Shown here piece after piece: positions 34,651-42,694 of a stretch of DNA of 64,000 nt. The translations under genes and the position numbers were made by a program. This stretch comes from Leptonema illini DSM 21528 (lineage in GTDB: Bacteria > Spirochaetota > Leptospiria > Leptospirales > Leptonemataceae), in contig NZ_JH597773.1 in NCBI RefSeq assembly GCF_000243335.1, forward strand, positions 3,554,015 through 3,618,014, given 5' to 3'. The notes below the pieces were generated by a model. That model saw only the letters and a program-made list of their open reading frames with translations, did no database searches and was not told where the DNA came from. Positions within the stretch are counted from its first letter, which is position 1. Every line of letters begins with the position of its first letter.

Positions 34651-34996
34651 GCGCCCCTCCAAGCATGCCGCGGGAGCGCAGCAGATCTTCAAGTTGTTCG
34701 GCAACGATCGTCGAAGTCAGGCCTTCTGTCTTGCCTGTCGGCAGTACAGCGATCACCCAGCCCTTCTGAATGCGCAGAAGGTACGGCATCAGAGCCGCCC
34801 GGAAGATCCGTTTCAAACGATTACGTTTCACGCTGTTGCCGAAGCGAACGGACACGCAGACCGCAAACCGTAGCTCTTCCGGTTTTCCGGGAACGAAGAT
34901 CAGCTGAACATTTCTCGTGCTCTTCCTGATTCCCGTCCGGAAAAGACGGGCAAACTCACGGCGATCTGTGAGTACGTGCTCTTTGTATTCAGAGAT
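34643..34996 (-). CDS. rnpA: Ribonuclease P protein component, non-canonical start
   Basis: About 117 residues if translation begins at the ATC at 34996, six bases after GGAGG (35003-35007). No ATG, GTG or TTG exists in this frame between the upstream stop inside rpmH and a GTG at 34855, which lies within the conserved core. The protein shows LTDRREFARLFRTG, RFAVCVSVRFGNSVKRNRLK and KGWVIAVLP, typical of RnpA, which helps the RNA subunit bind pre-tRNA. The CTG at 35002 is an alternative start but is too close to GGAGG. Confidence 0.85.
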   Translation of the reverse strand: MSEYKEHVLTDRREFARLFRTGIRKSTRNVQLIFVPGKPEELRFAVCVSVRFGNSVKRNRLKRIFRAALMPYLLRIQKGWVIAVLPTGKTEGLTSTIVAEQLEDLLRSRGMLGGAHG

Positions 34997-35009
34997 CGAC
35001 AGCCTCCAA

Positions 35010-35165
35010 TCACTTACGATGCGTGGAGCTGGAAACGGTCAGACGCATACGGCCTTTTTTGCGACGGTTCGCAAGAACCTTGCGTCCGCCCGAAGTTGAC
35101 ATACGAGAACGGAAGCCATGCGTGCGCAGACGGGAGATATTACCGGGTTGGAAAGTACGTTTCAT
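35010..35165 (-). CDS. rpmH: Ribosomal protein bL34
   Basis: 51 residues: [20 protein letters not shown] and [19 protein letters not shown] are the standard bL34 sequence, with a short C-terminal tail of about six extra residues ending THRK. First gene of the leftward operon, divergent from dnaA. The rnpA ribosome-binding site follows its TGA within three bases. Confidence 0.97.
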   Translation of the reverse strand: MKRTFQPGNISRLRTHGFRSRMSTSGGRKVLANRRKKGRMRLTVSSSTHRK

Positions 35166-35343
35166 AGAAGACCTCTTAGAACAAACCGAGGGTTGGGTAG
35201 AATATAAACAGACACCTTTTTACGACCATGTACCGGGTCAACAGCATATCGTTCAAGCATTGATTCAGAAATCGCATCAGGCCAATGGTAAAAAAAAGAA
35301 AACCCGACGTTCGTTTTGAGTTTTTGACTTGTAGGATCATCGG

Positions 35344-36474
35344 ATGTCGGGCGCCTTACATGGACGCCCCTATCCACCGGAGGAAACACGGTTGGCTCAA
35401 AGCGACCTATCACGGCCTACTTCAAAATCCGAACCGGACAGCCTCATTCGTCCGGCCGGATTGCCCGAGCGCGCCTCACCGCGCACGCTGCAGTCCCTCT
35501 ATGTGGACCGACACGGCGCTCCTATCCTCGATACGTTGCAGACGGCGCTCAAGAAACCGGGGCTGCTTTCTCCGATTATCTTTTATGGCCCGGCCGGCAC
35601 GGGAAAGACGCATCTTTTACAGGGACTTGAAAGCGACGCCCGCAGCCGCAAGCTCAGCGTCTATCATCTGTCTTTTTCAAGCGGCATCGACACTCCGGCC
35701 GCATTGCATGATCTTCTTCTCATCGATGGCCTGCATCATTTCCCGACGCTCAGCGCCGAGAAGCAGGATGAGTTCTCTATTCTTTTTGAGCGACACTTTG
35801 AAAGCCGCAAACAGATCTTCGCATCCACCGAAATCGAAATCGGCGATCTCGAACTGCCCGACCGGCTTCAGAGCCGCATCCTATCCGGCCTGACGCTTGA
35901 GCTGCGACTTCCCGAAGGCGAAGACCGCTTTGACTTTATTCAGAAGCGCCTGGGCGAGTTCGATATGCAGATCCCCGCCGAGCGTCTGCGAGCCCTGAAT
36001 CTTCCTGAGAATCTTTCGTATCGCGACCTGGAGTCCGTTTCGGCGATGATCTTTCTCTATTCAAGAAACGGATGGAGCGACGCCCGTCTTGCCGAGGCCT
36101 TGCAGAATCGTTTTGCTCCTCAGGCGCAGAAGGAGCGGCCCATCATTACGATCGAGCAGATCCTCGAAACGGTTCTGAAGCGTTTTTCGGTGACCCGCGA
36201 AGACCTGCTTGGCAAATCGAGACGGGCCGAGCATACGCTGCCCCGCCATATCGCCATGACCCTGGCGCAGGAATTCACCGGACTCAATAAATCCTCGATT
36301 GCGCGATTCTTTCAGCGCAGCGATCACTCCGTCGTCATCCACGCCGTGAAGAAGATGCAGGATTCCCTGCGCACAGAACCGACCTTGAAGCAGCTCTACG
36401 ACAGGCTGCTCAAAGACCTCGGACTTTCCGTCAACGGCCGTCATGGCTCCCATGGCTCCAACGGAAGGCGTTGA
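35344..36474 (+). CDS. dnaA: Chromosomal replication initiator DnaA, short and divergent
   Basis: 376 residues from the ATG at 35344; a TTG at 35392 preceded by GGAGGA is an equally good start (360 residues). Typical DnaA has about 450. Domain I is missing; a short unstructured leader precedes the AAA+ domain. Walker A is GPAGTGKT (82-89). Walker B reads LLLIDGLHHF rather than LLIDDIQFL, and the stretch between the Walker motifs is shorter than usual. The C-terminal helix-turn-helix reads RFFQRSDHSVVIHAVKKM in place of the common GGRDHTTVxHA. Location beside dnaN/recF supports the call. Confidence 0.88.
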   Translation: MSGALHGRPYPPEETRLAQSDLSRPTSKSEPDSLIRPAGLPERASPRTLQSLYVDRHGAPILDTLQTALKKPGLLSPIIFYGPAGTGKTHLLQGLESDARSRKLSVYHLSFSSGIDTPAALHDLLLIDGLHHFPTLSAEKQDEFSILFERHFESRKQIFASTEIEIGDLELPDRLQSRILSGLTLELRLPEGEDRFDFIQKRLGEFDMQIPAERLRALNLPENLSYRDLESVSAMIFLYSRNGWSDARLAEALQNRFAPQAQKERPIITIEQILETVLKRFSVTREDLLGKSRRAEHTLPRHIAMTLAQEFTGLNKSSIARFFQRSDHSVVIHAVKKMQDSLRTEPTLKQLYDRLLKDLGLSVNGRHGSHGSNGRR

Positions 36475-36730
36475 AAACCTGTGAGATTCCTGCCTGCGAT
36501 GTGAGATCTTCGGGTATCCCGTGTGACATAATGCAGCGGGCCCGAGTCATCACTGTGAGAGATTATGTCACACGGCTTGACTTCCAGCCTGTGTGAGTTT
36601 TTTTTCTCACAGCGATCTAACTTTCCATTGTGCGACGAATTCCCGGGAAAAACTTGGATCGGCCCTGTTTTCGGGATTTCTCACAAACTCACGGCATCAA
36701 TAACAACAAATACAATAAACAGAGGATCCT
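36475..36730. other. oriC: Probable replication origin with TGTGAGA-type repeats
   Basis: A 256-base gap between dnaA and dnaN. TGTGAGA-like words occur at 36480, 36500, 36522 (TGTGACA), 36554 and 36592 on the plus strand, and at 36567, 36605 and 36679 on the minus strand. A 13-bp inverted repeat, CGTGTGACATAAT at 36520-36532 and its complement at 36562-36574, frames the middle. The right end is AT-rich (36690-36720). No canonical TTATCCACA box was seen. This arrangement is consistent with an origin using altered DnaA boxes, possibly also dnaN control. Confidence 0.6.
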
Positions 36731-37843
36731 ATGAAATTCATTGTAAACAAACAGAACTTCCTCAAAGCCCTGTCTTCCATCGAAGGAATCATCTCATCGC
36801 GTGAAATCCGGTCTCCGATCGGCAACGTTCTTATCGAATCGAAGAAAGACGGCATCGATCTGACGTCGACCGACCTTGAGATGACGCTCAAGACGTCCAC
36901 CGACGCCAACGTACTCGAACCCGGTAAGATCCTTCTGCCGGCGCGCAAGCTTTCGCAGACCATTCGCGAATTCCGTTACGAGAATATCGAGTTTCACGTA
37001 GAAGACGTGAAGGTTCGCATCCATGACGCCGACAGCAAAGGCAAGACAGAGATCGAGATCATGGGATCGCCCGCAGATGAGTTTCAGGTGAAGCTGAATC
37101 AGGATAACCTCAAATTCGTCTCGCTGCCCCCGACGCTTGTCGCCGAGATGATCGACCGCACCTCATACGCCGTCGCCGAAGAAGACAGCCGTTTCGCCTT
37201 TAACGGTCTCTACATCGAAGACCGTGACGGCAGCCTGAACGCCGTCGGCACAGACGGCCGCCGTCTGTCCTTTGCCACACGCAAACCAGGCGAGATCATC
37301 AGCACCGAAGGCGGTATCATCGTTCCGGTAAAGGCTGTGCGCGAGCTGCGCAAGCTGCTTTCGGCATCTGACGTCTTTGCTATGGCCGTCGAGAAATCCG
37401 AGAATACCGTGCATTTTCGTTTGAAAGACGTGATCTTTATTACGCGACTGATCGATTCGAATTATCCGGATTATACGCAGGTCATTCCGAAAAAGGCCGA
37501 ATACGCCATTCTGCTGAACCGCGAGGATTTCAGACTGGCGATCAAACAGGCGTCGGTTCTGGCCGCCGAGCCATCGCGTCAGATTCAGCTTTCTTTCATT
37601 AAGGGAGAGGTGCGCGTCATCGCCTCCACACCCGACGTCGGACGCGTCGAAGATACGGTTCCCTGCAATTATGAAGGCGAGCCGTTAACCATCGCCTTCA
37701 ACTCCAACTTCCTCTCTGACGTGCTTGGCGTTATCAAATCCGAGCAGGTTGAGATGCATCTGAGTTCGTCTTCGGCGCCGGCCGTGATGATGGATATGGA
37801 AGATCGCGATTTCAAAGCCGTTATCATGCCGATGCGCCTGTAA
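36731..37843 (+). CDS. dnaN: DNA polymerase III beta subunit (sliding clamp)
   Basis: 370 residues, the family's usual length. Recognisable segments are SSREIRSPIGNVLIES, TSTDLEMTL, VGTDGRRLSFA and the end DRDFKAVIMPMRL, which forms the protein-binding pocket and C-terminal tail. It forms a ring dimer that tethers polymerase to DNA. AGAGGATCC precedes the ATG. Confidence 0.97.
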   Translation: MKFIVNKQNFLKALSSIEGIISSREIRSPIGNVLIESKKDGIDLTSTDLEMTLKTSTDANVLEPGKILLPARKLSQTIREFRYENIEFHVEDVKVRIHDADSKGKTEIEIMGSPADEFQVKLNQDNLKFVSLPPTLVAEMIDRTSYAVAEEDSRFAFNGLYIEDRDGSLNAVGTDGRRLSFATRKPGEIISTEGGIIVPVKAVRELRKLLSASDVFAMAVEKSENTVHFRLKDVIFITRLIDSNYPDYTQVIPKKAEYAILLNREDFRLAIKQASVLAAEPSRQIQLSFIKGEVRVIASTPDVGRVEDTVPCNYEGEPLTIAFNSNFLSDVLGVIKSEQVEMHLSSSSAPAVMMDMEDRDFKAVIMPMRL

Positions 37844-37856
37844 GATTCGACCGTCT

Positions 37857-38969
37857 ATGGAGATACGCTCGCTCGAACTGCATAACTTCCGTAACTACGA
37901 GCGAGCCTCTCTGCGTTTTGAAGAAAAGCTCAACTTCTTCGTCGGCGAGAATGCTTCGGGTAAAACGTCGCTGCTTGAGGCCCTTGCCTATATATCTCTC
38001 GGTCGCTCGTTTCGCGGAGTCAACGACGCCGACCTGATACGGCAGGGCGAGAAGCATTTCTTTATTCGCTGTGAGCTGCGTGATCGAAACGATCACGTCA
38101 CCCGTTTTGAGGTGGGCGTCGAAACGGGACCATCGTCACGTAAGAAGATCAAACGAGACGGCGTCGTTTTAAAGCGCACGTCGCAGATGCTCGGCTCTCT
38201 CGTATGCGTCGTCTTTACTCCCGAGGATCTTGCTCTTGTGCAGAGCGGGCATCAGGAGCGTCGCGCCTATATCGACTACGTGCTTGGATCCGTCGACGGC
38301 GAGTATCTCGAATCGCTGCTTCAGTTTAACAGAGCTCTGAAACAGCGTAACGAGCTTCTGAGGCGCATTCAGGAAAACAAGGCCCGGCTGGATGATCTGC
38401 TCCCGTGGGATGATATCTTTGTAAGGCATGCCGTTACCGTTCAGCGAAAAAGGCGAGACTTCCTTTTAAGATTCGAGCCTGTCGTGTTGCGAAGCGTCGA
38501 ACGCATATCGGGGCTGAAAGACGTCATCACACTGAAGCTCGATACTTCTCTTGACGAGCGTGGCGAAGAGAGCCTGCGAGAGCGCATGAAGCAGCGTCGC
38601 TTTGACGAGGTGCGTGCCGGGCATTCGTTGCTCGGTCCGCATCGAGATCGACTGTATTTTCTGGAATCATCAGGTGAAGAGATCGGACGGCGCTTCAGTC
38701 AGGGACAGAAGCGCACGCTTGCCCTTTCTTTAAAGGTGGCTCAGTTCTACTATTTGAAAGAGCATATCGGTCGTCCGCCCGTTTTGCTTGTCGATGACGT
38801 TTTGCAAGAGCTCGACATCCATCGTCGCCGCGCCTTTCTTGAGGTTCTCGACGATTGCGGACAGGCCTTTTTCACCACACCCGATTTTGACGCCGATCAG
38901 GCGCTCTTTCAGGGTTTTCCTTCGAGCCGTATCTTTGTCGTCGAGAACGGCACCGTAAGCGAGAAATAA
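37857..38969 (+). CDS. recF: DNA replication/repair ATPase RecF
   Basis: 370 residues. N-terminal RSLELHNFRNYERASL, Walker A GENASGKTSLLEAL, the signature FSQGQKRTLALSLKVAQF, and Walker B PVLLVDDVLQELD are all present. RecF loads RecA at gaps with RecO/RecR. It lies 13 bases after dnaN and its stop overlaps the next start (TAATG). Confidence 0.96.
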   Translation: MEIRSLELHNFRNYERASLRFEEKLNFFVGENASGKTSLLEALAYISLGRSFRGVNDADLIRQGEKHFFIRCELRDRNDHVTRFEVGVETGPSSRKKIKRDGVVLKRTSQMLGSLVCVVFTPEDLALVQSGHQERRAYIDYVLGSVDGEYLESLLQFNRALKQRNELLRRIQENKARLDDLLPWDDIFVRHAVTVQRKRRDFLLRFEPVVLRSVERISGLKDVITLKLDTSLDERGEESLRERMKQRRFDEVRAGHSLLGPHRDRLYFLESSGEEIGRRFSQGQKRTLALSLKVAQFYYLKEHIGRPPVLLVDDVLQELDIHRRRAFLEVLDDCGQAFFTTPDFDADQALFQGFPSSRIFVVENGTVSEK

Positions 38970-39418
38970 TGGACTGGAAAGAGATAGAATGGAGCGAGCC
39001 TCCGAAGCGAGTGGCGCAGTCCATCGGCGAGGGCAATATACAAGAGGCCTTGTTGCGCGCCCTTGTCGGCGATAGCTCGGCCGACGAGAAAGCCCTCGAA
39101 TACCTGGCGGCCAACTGGTCGAAGATGGGCGAGGCGCGATCGATGCCCGTCTCGCTGCATGCAGGCGTCCTGATAGTGCAGTGTATCTCGGCTCCGGCAC
39201 GGCAGAATCTGGTGTTGAAATTCCCGGGCATACAGAGAGAGATTCGTCAGCGCTTTAATATGGAAATCCAGCAGATGCGCTTTGAACAGAAGGCGCCTGC
39301 CGCTCCCCCGCAAAAGGAAAAGACGCAAAAAATCGACGAGACGAAGAAAGAAGAGACCGATACTGTGAAGAGTGAGTCGCCGCTGATTCACGACATTCGC
39401 AGGATTCTCGGTCTGTAG
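38969..39418 (+). CDS. DUF721 (DciA-like) protein
   Basis: 149 residues. The DUF721 core contains YLAANWSKMGEARSMPVSLH and VLIVQCISAPARQNLVLK. DciA-type proteins load the replicative helicase where DnaC is absent, and these genes commonly follow recF. The C-terminal third is charged low-complexity (Lys/Glu/Pro). Coupled to recF through TAATG. The gyrB gene often found next is not here. Confidence 0.75.
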   Translation: MDWKEIEWSEPPKRVAQSIGEGNIQEALLRALVGDSSADEKALEYLAANWSKMGEARSMPVSLHAGVLIVQCISAPARQNLVLKFPGIQREIRQRFNMEIQQMRFEQKAPAAPPQKEKTQKIDETKKEETDTVKSESPLIHDIRRILGL

Positions 39419-39424
39419 CTTTCT

Positions 39425-39772
39425 ATGATGCTCTTTCTTACACTTGTGGGCATAGGACTGGCTCTCGTCATTTTCTTAAACGGCCTGCAGGCCGCCGATA
39501 AGACGCGCAGACCCTCAAAGAGCGACGAACCAAGAGACCGGCCCGTGCTTGATGCGAAGAAGGTTCTCAAGATGCCTCCTGGAGAACTGCGTCCGAGGAT
39601 CTGTCCGGTGTGCGGCACGATGCTCGGCCCAAAAGACTATCTCATTGCAGCTCTCGAGCCAGAGCCGAAGACCGAGCGCAAGCGACAGGCGCATATCTAC
39701 GGCTGTCCGTTCTGCTTTGAAAGCGGAGGCGTGAATACGACCCGGCGGCAATTGAGTCATATCGAGCCCTGA
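39425..39772 (+). CDS. Membrane-anchored zinc-ribbon-like protein
   Basis: 115 residues: one N-terminal helix (LTLVGIGLALVIFLNGLQ), a charged linker, then ICPVCGTML and YGCPFCFES, two CxxC pairs expected to bind zinc. No known family. It follows the DUF721 gene by 6 bases and precedes the next by a TGAATG overlap, so it is part of the dnaN-recF unit or its extension. Confidence 0.6.
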   Translation: MMLFLTLVGIGLALVIFLNGLQAADKTRRPSKSDEPRDRPVLDAKKVLKMPPGELRPRICPVCGTMLGPKDYLIAALEPEPKTERKRQAHIYGCPFCFESGGVNTTRRQLSHIEP

Positions 39773-40252
39773 ATGCGACCTACCGTTTTCTTTTTCTTTT
39801 CATTCGTTTCCATATCTCTGTTTTCGCTATCGTGTACGCATACGCTCAGGCAATCCCCCGATTGTATGTCGCGTTTTTTGCCTGAGCGATTCAAGACGCT
39901 TGCCGATCGTATGCGCACAGACGAAGAGATCGATTCGCTGAATAAAGATGCCTTTCTCTCCAAACAGGCGACGTCCTGGGCCCACTACAACAGCGACCGG
40001 CCGACCATCGTGCACTATGATGCCGAACGGCGCGGTCCGCTTGAACGGCTGAAACATGCAGGGTTTCAGAAGCGGCTGGTTTCAGAAAACATCGCCGTTA
40101 TGCCCGCACAGGCCACTGAGGCCGACATCCTTGCCTCCTGGAAGGGAAAGAAAGAAGAAGAGAATCTTCTGAATCCGCTCTATCGCAATGTGGGATTCGG
40201 CCTCGCCCCTTTCAAGCAGGGCTGCGTCTTCGTAGTTCTGCTGACCGAATAG
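39773..40252 (+). CDS. Lipoprotein with CAP/SCP-like C-terminal half
   Basis: 159 residues. The signal ends with lipobox SLSC. The C-terminal part (ENIAVMPAQATEADILASWK, then NPLYRNVGFGLAPFKQG, VFVVLLTE) follows the CAP/SCP fold pattern. The N-terminal part is shorter than in standard CAP domains, although AHYNSDRPT could be part of it. CAP proteins are secreted with diverse roles, including lipid binding. Confidence 0.6.
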   Translation: MRPTVFFFFSFVSISLFSLSCTHTLRQSPDCMSRFLPERFKTLADRMRTDEEIDSLNKDAFLSKQATSWAHYNSDRPTIVHYDAERRGPLERLKHAGFQKRLVSENIAVMPAQATEADILASWKGKKEEENLLNPLYRNVGFGLAPFKQGCVFVVLLTE

Positions 40253-40261
40253 AAGCGTGCG

Positions 40262-41131
40262 TTAACCAAACAGGCCGGAGTATTTCCAGAGCATTCGCGC
40301 TCCGATAAAGATCTGAAGGCCGGCCAGAAACAGCTTCAGATGTTGTTCGGGTACTTTCTTGCCAAGCCGGGCGCCCAGGCCTCCGCCTATGATGGCGCCG
40401 GCAAGCACGGGTAGAGCCAGCGGCAGGTAGTAGAATCCGACCGAGGGCTCGGGAAGCAGACGTCTCGTATCGAGGTAAGCGATGGAGCCGGCAAGCGTTA
40501 CAAGAACCATGCTGAAGTTCGAGGTGGCAATCGAACGATGGATGGTATGTCCTTTCAAAAATTGCGCAAAAAGCGGTACCATGATAATACCGCCGCCGAC
40601 GCCGGTCAGGCTGGAAAGCATCCCGGTAAAAATTCCCGTAACAGGCAGCCAGATCCGTGACGGTGGGCGACCAGGAGTCATGGATTGATTCCTCTCTTTA
40701 TTGTTTGCAGCATCGCCTGTATTGACCGCAGCGTTTTTTCTCTTCCCGTAGAAGATCTTGTACAGACCCAACAGGCCCATCAGCAGAACAAAAAAGCCAA
40801 AAATCAACGTGAGTGCCTGGAAATTGAGGAATCGACCGACGATACTGCCGAGAAAGGCGCCCGGAACGCTGCCCAGGGCAAACAGCAATCCGATGCCGAT
40901 CTCAACCATGCGCGTTCGCAGGTTGACGTAGCTGGCCGATACGGAAAGCACAAAGGCCATAAGCAGCGATGTGGCCACCGCCATCTGTGCAAGATATGCT
41001 TGACCGATGCCGTGCAAAGATCCGACATATATTAGAACGGGAACTGAGAAGATGCCGCCGCCGATGCCCAGAGAGGCAGAGAAGATGGCAATCAGAACGG
41101 CCACCATAAAGAGTAGCATAATTTCGTACAT
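40262..41131 (-). CDS. TauE/SafE-family permease
   Basis: 289 residues from the ATG at 41131 (GAGGTCG upstream). Two repeats, each with a glycine-rich motif: ASLGIGGGIFSVPVLI and SSLTGVGGGIIMVPLFAQ, define the family. About eight transmembrane helices. Members export sulfite, sulfoacetate or related anions; the substrate here is not evident. Divergent from the gene at 41171. Confidence 0.9.
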   Translation of the reverse strand: MYEIMLLFMVAVLIAIFSASLGIGGGIFSVPVLIYVGSLHGIGQAYLAQMAVATSLLMAFVLSVSASYVNLRTRMVEIGIGLLFALGSVPGAFLGSIVGRFLNFQALTLIFGFFVLLMGLLGLYKIFYGKRKNAAVNTGDAANNKERNQSMTPGRPPSRIWLPVTGIFTGMLSSLTGVGGGIIMVPLFAQFLKGHTIHRSIATSNFSMVLVTLAGSIAYLDTRRLLPEPSVGFYYLPLALPVLAGAIIGGGLGARLGKKVPEQHLKLFLAGLQIFIGARMLWKYSGLFG

Positions 41132-41170
41132 TTTTCGACCTCGTATCTGCGGGGAGAGGAGCATCCGGGA

Positions 41171-42043
41171 ATGGCAACAGGTCTGCATCCGACGGTGGAA
41201 CAAAGGGTAAAGGAGATTTTACTGGGACTCCTTGAATACTTTGAGAAAAAGCGTCTTTCCGGTCGAAAAATGATCTCTGACGAAGAGATCGTGTACAACT
41301 CGCTCAAGAACCCGCGCCTGGGCGATATCAAGGTGCTCATTTTTCCGGGTCCTCCGGTTCAGGTCTTTCTCTCAAATCGCAGGGATCCAAACAGTCCCTT
41401 TGCCGTAATGGACGCGGCCGAACGGCGTAATTTTATCGAGCGTCGCTCTCTCGATGAGGTCAACGATAGCGAGCTATTACCCTCTCTATTTCTGATCTCT
41501 TTTGCCGACCGAGAGATGCTCAAGAATCCGAATAATGTGCGCTCTGAGTTCTACTCCACCTATCTGAATCTCTCGGGCAACGCCGAGCCGATCGTTGAAG
41601 AGGTCGATCTCAGATCAAAGCCCTATGACTCGCTGACGCATGGCGAGCGTATGGCGATGCTGCATTCGCTATCGGCCGTCGATCCGCTTCGCGAACAGAT
41701 CGCAAAGGACCTGTTTGATTTCATCATAAGCTACGCCCGCTACAAACAGGCCGATAAGCAGCAGGCCATTCGGCTTCCGCCCGGGCAGGTGCGCGAATAT
41801 CTCGGGCAGTTCAGCAGAGATATGTACCCGCAGAACCTGCGCATGGTTCTGCTGCGCGATTTTCCCGCCGACCATGATCGTTATTGCTCTTATGTGAAAG
41901 ACCGTATGTCGACGCTGGCCCGTATCGTGCAGAGCCGGCTCGATGTGGCCTCGGGCGAGTACGCCGACTATTTGAGAGAGGCGATGCGCGGTATCGAAGA
42001 GCAGATCGCTCAGATCGATCAGCTTCAGGGTCGACGCCGCTGA
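41171..42043 (+). CDS. Hypothetical protein, 290 residues
   Basis: Soluble and charged with no signal peptide or cysteine cluster. Notable stretches are ERRNFIERRSLDEVNDSELL and SKPYDSLTHGERMAMLHSLS. The C-terminal 60 residues look like a long helix (RLDVASGEYADYLREAMRGI). Not recognised. It is divergent from the TauE gene with 39 bases between starts. Confidence 0.6.
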   Translation: MATGLHPTVEQRVKEILLGLLEYFEKKRLSGRKMISDEEIVYNSLKNPRLGDIKVLIFPGPPVQVFLSNRRDPNSPFAVMDAAERRNFIERRSLDEVNDSELLPSLFLISFADREMLKNPNNVRSEFYSTYLNLSGNAEPIVEEVDLRSKPYDSLTHGERMAMLHSLSAVDPLREQIAKDLFDFIISYARYKQADKQQAIRLPPGQVREYLGQFSRDMYPQNLRMVLLRDFPADHDRYCSYVKDRMSTLARIVQSRLDVASGEYADYLREAMRGIEEQIAQIDQLQGRRR

Positions 42044-42616
42044 TCAGAAGAGACGGTAGAGATACCAGCGTCCGCCCTCTTTGATGAAGTAGGCGTTATT
42101 AAATCGGTAGGACTGCGCCTCAAGCCTTTCGGGCTTCTCGATGGTTAAGCGAACCTCGCACTCCTCTGCCTGAAAGAAAAGATCGGCGCGAATCCGGGTG
42201 CTTTCTTCGATCAGATCGTGCAGCGCCTTCTGATCGCTTTCGCCGGTGTGCCGCCGCAGGGCCTCGGTATTCAGGTAATAGGTGTTCACATACCCGGCCG
42301 GATCGGCAAGATCGGCGGCAAACTCGGCTGCCGTCTTCTCGGCCTTCAGATCGACCCAGACGCCTTTGCGAGCGTCAATCATACCGTTCAGAGAAGAGAG
42401 GTCTTTTTTTTCGACGGCCTCAAACATGCCGCGCAGCAGGCCGTGGATCTCTTTCACGTCGTCCTCTCGCTTCACGGCCTCGTTTGAGCGATTGACGGCC
42501 TGTCCTTCTATAAGACGCTCTTTGAACTGTTCCGGAGGACGTTCCGAGCAGGCGCTGGCGATGAAAGCGACCAGAAGCGTAAGAGCCGTTAAAAGAGTAT
42601 TAGAGCGCATATACAT
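42044..42616 (-). CDS. Hypothetical lipoprotein, NTF2-like possible
   Basis: About 190 residues; signal TLLTALTLLVAFIASAC with lipobox ASAC. The mature domain has GLLRGMFEAVEKKDLSSLNG and ends FNNAYFIKEGGRWYLYRLF, a layout reminiscent of small cystatin/NTF2-like lipoproteins, but this is only an impression. ATG at 42616 or 42610. Its stop directly abuts the convergent gene's end. Confidence 0.6.
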   Translation of the reverse strand: MYMRSNTLLTALTLLVAFIASACSERPPEQFKERLIEGQAVNRSNEAVKREDDVKEIHGLLRGMFEAVEKKDLSSLNGMIDARKGVWVDLKAEKTAAEFAADLADPAGYVNTYYLNTEALRRHTGESDQKALHDLIEESTRIRADLFFQAEECEVRLTIEKPERLEAQSYRFNNAYFIKEGGRWYLYRLF

Positions 42617-42694
42617 GAGACGAATTCTACGAGTCGGGGTTCGCTGTCTACACAGCAATAAACCGCCGACATCTCCGTCGACCGAAGAGCGGCA

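Noticed and set aside
36475..36730. Canonical TTATCCACA DnaA boxes
   Set aside because: Looked for by eye on both strands in the dnaA-dnaN and rpmH-dnaA gaps; none seen. A mismatch-tolerant computed search would be more reliable.
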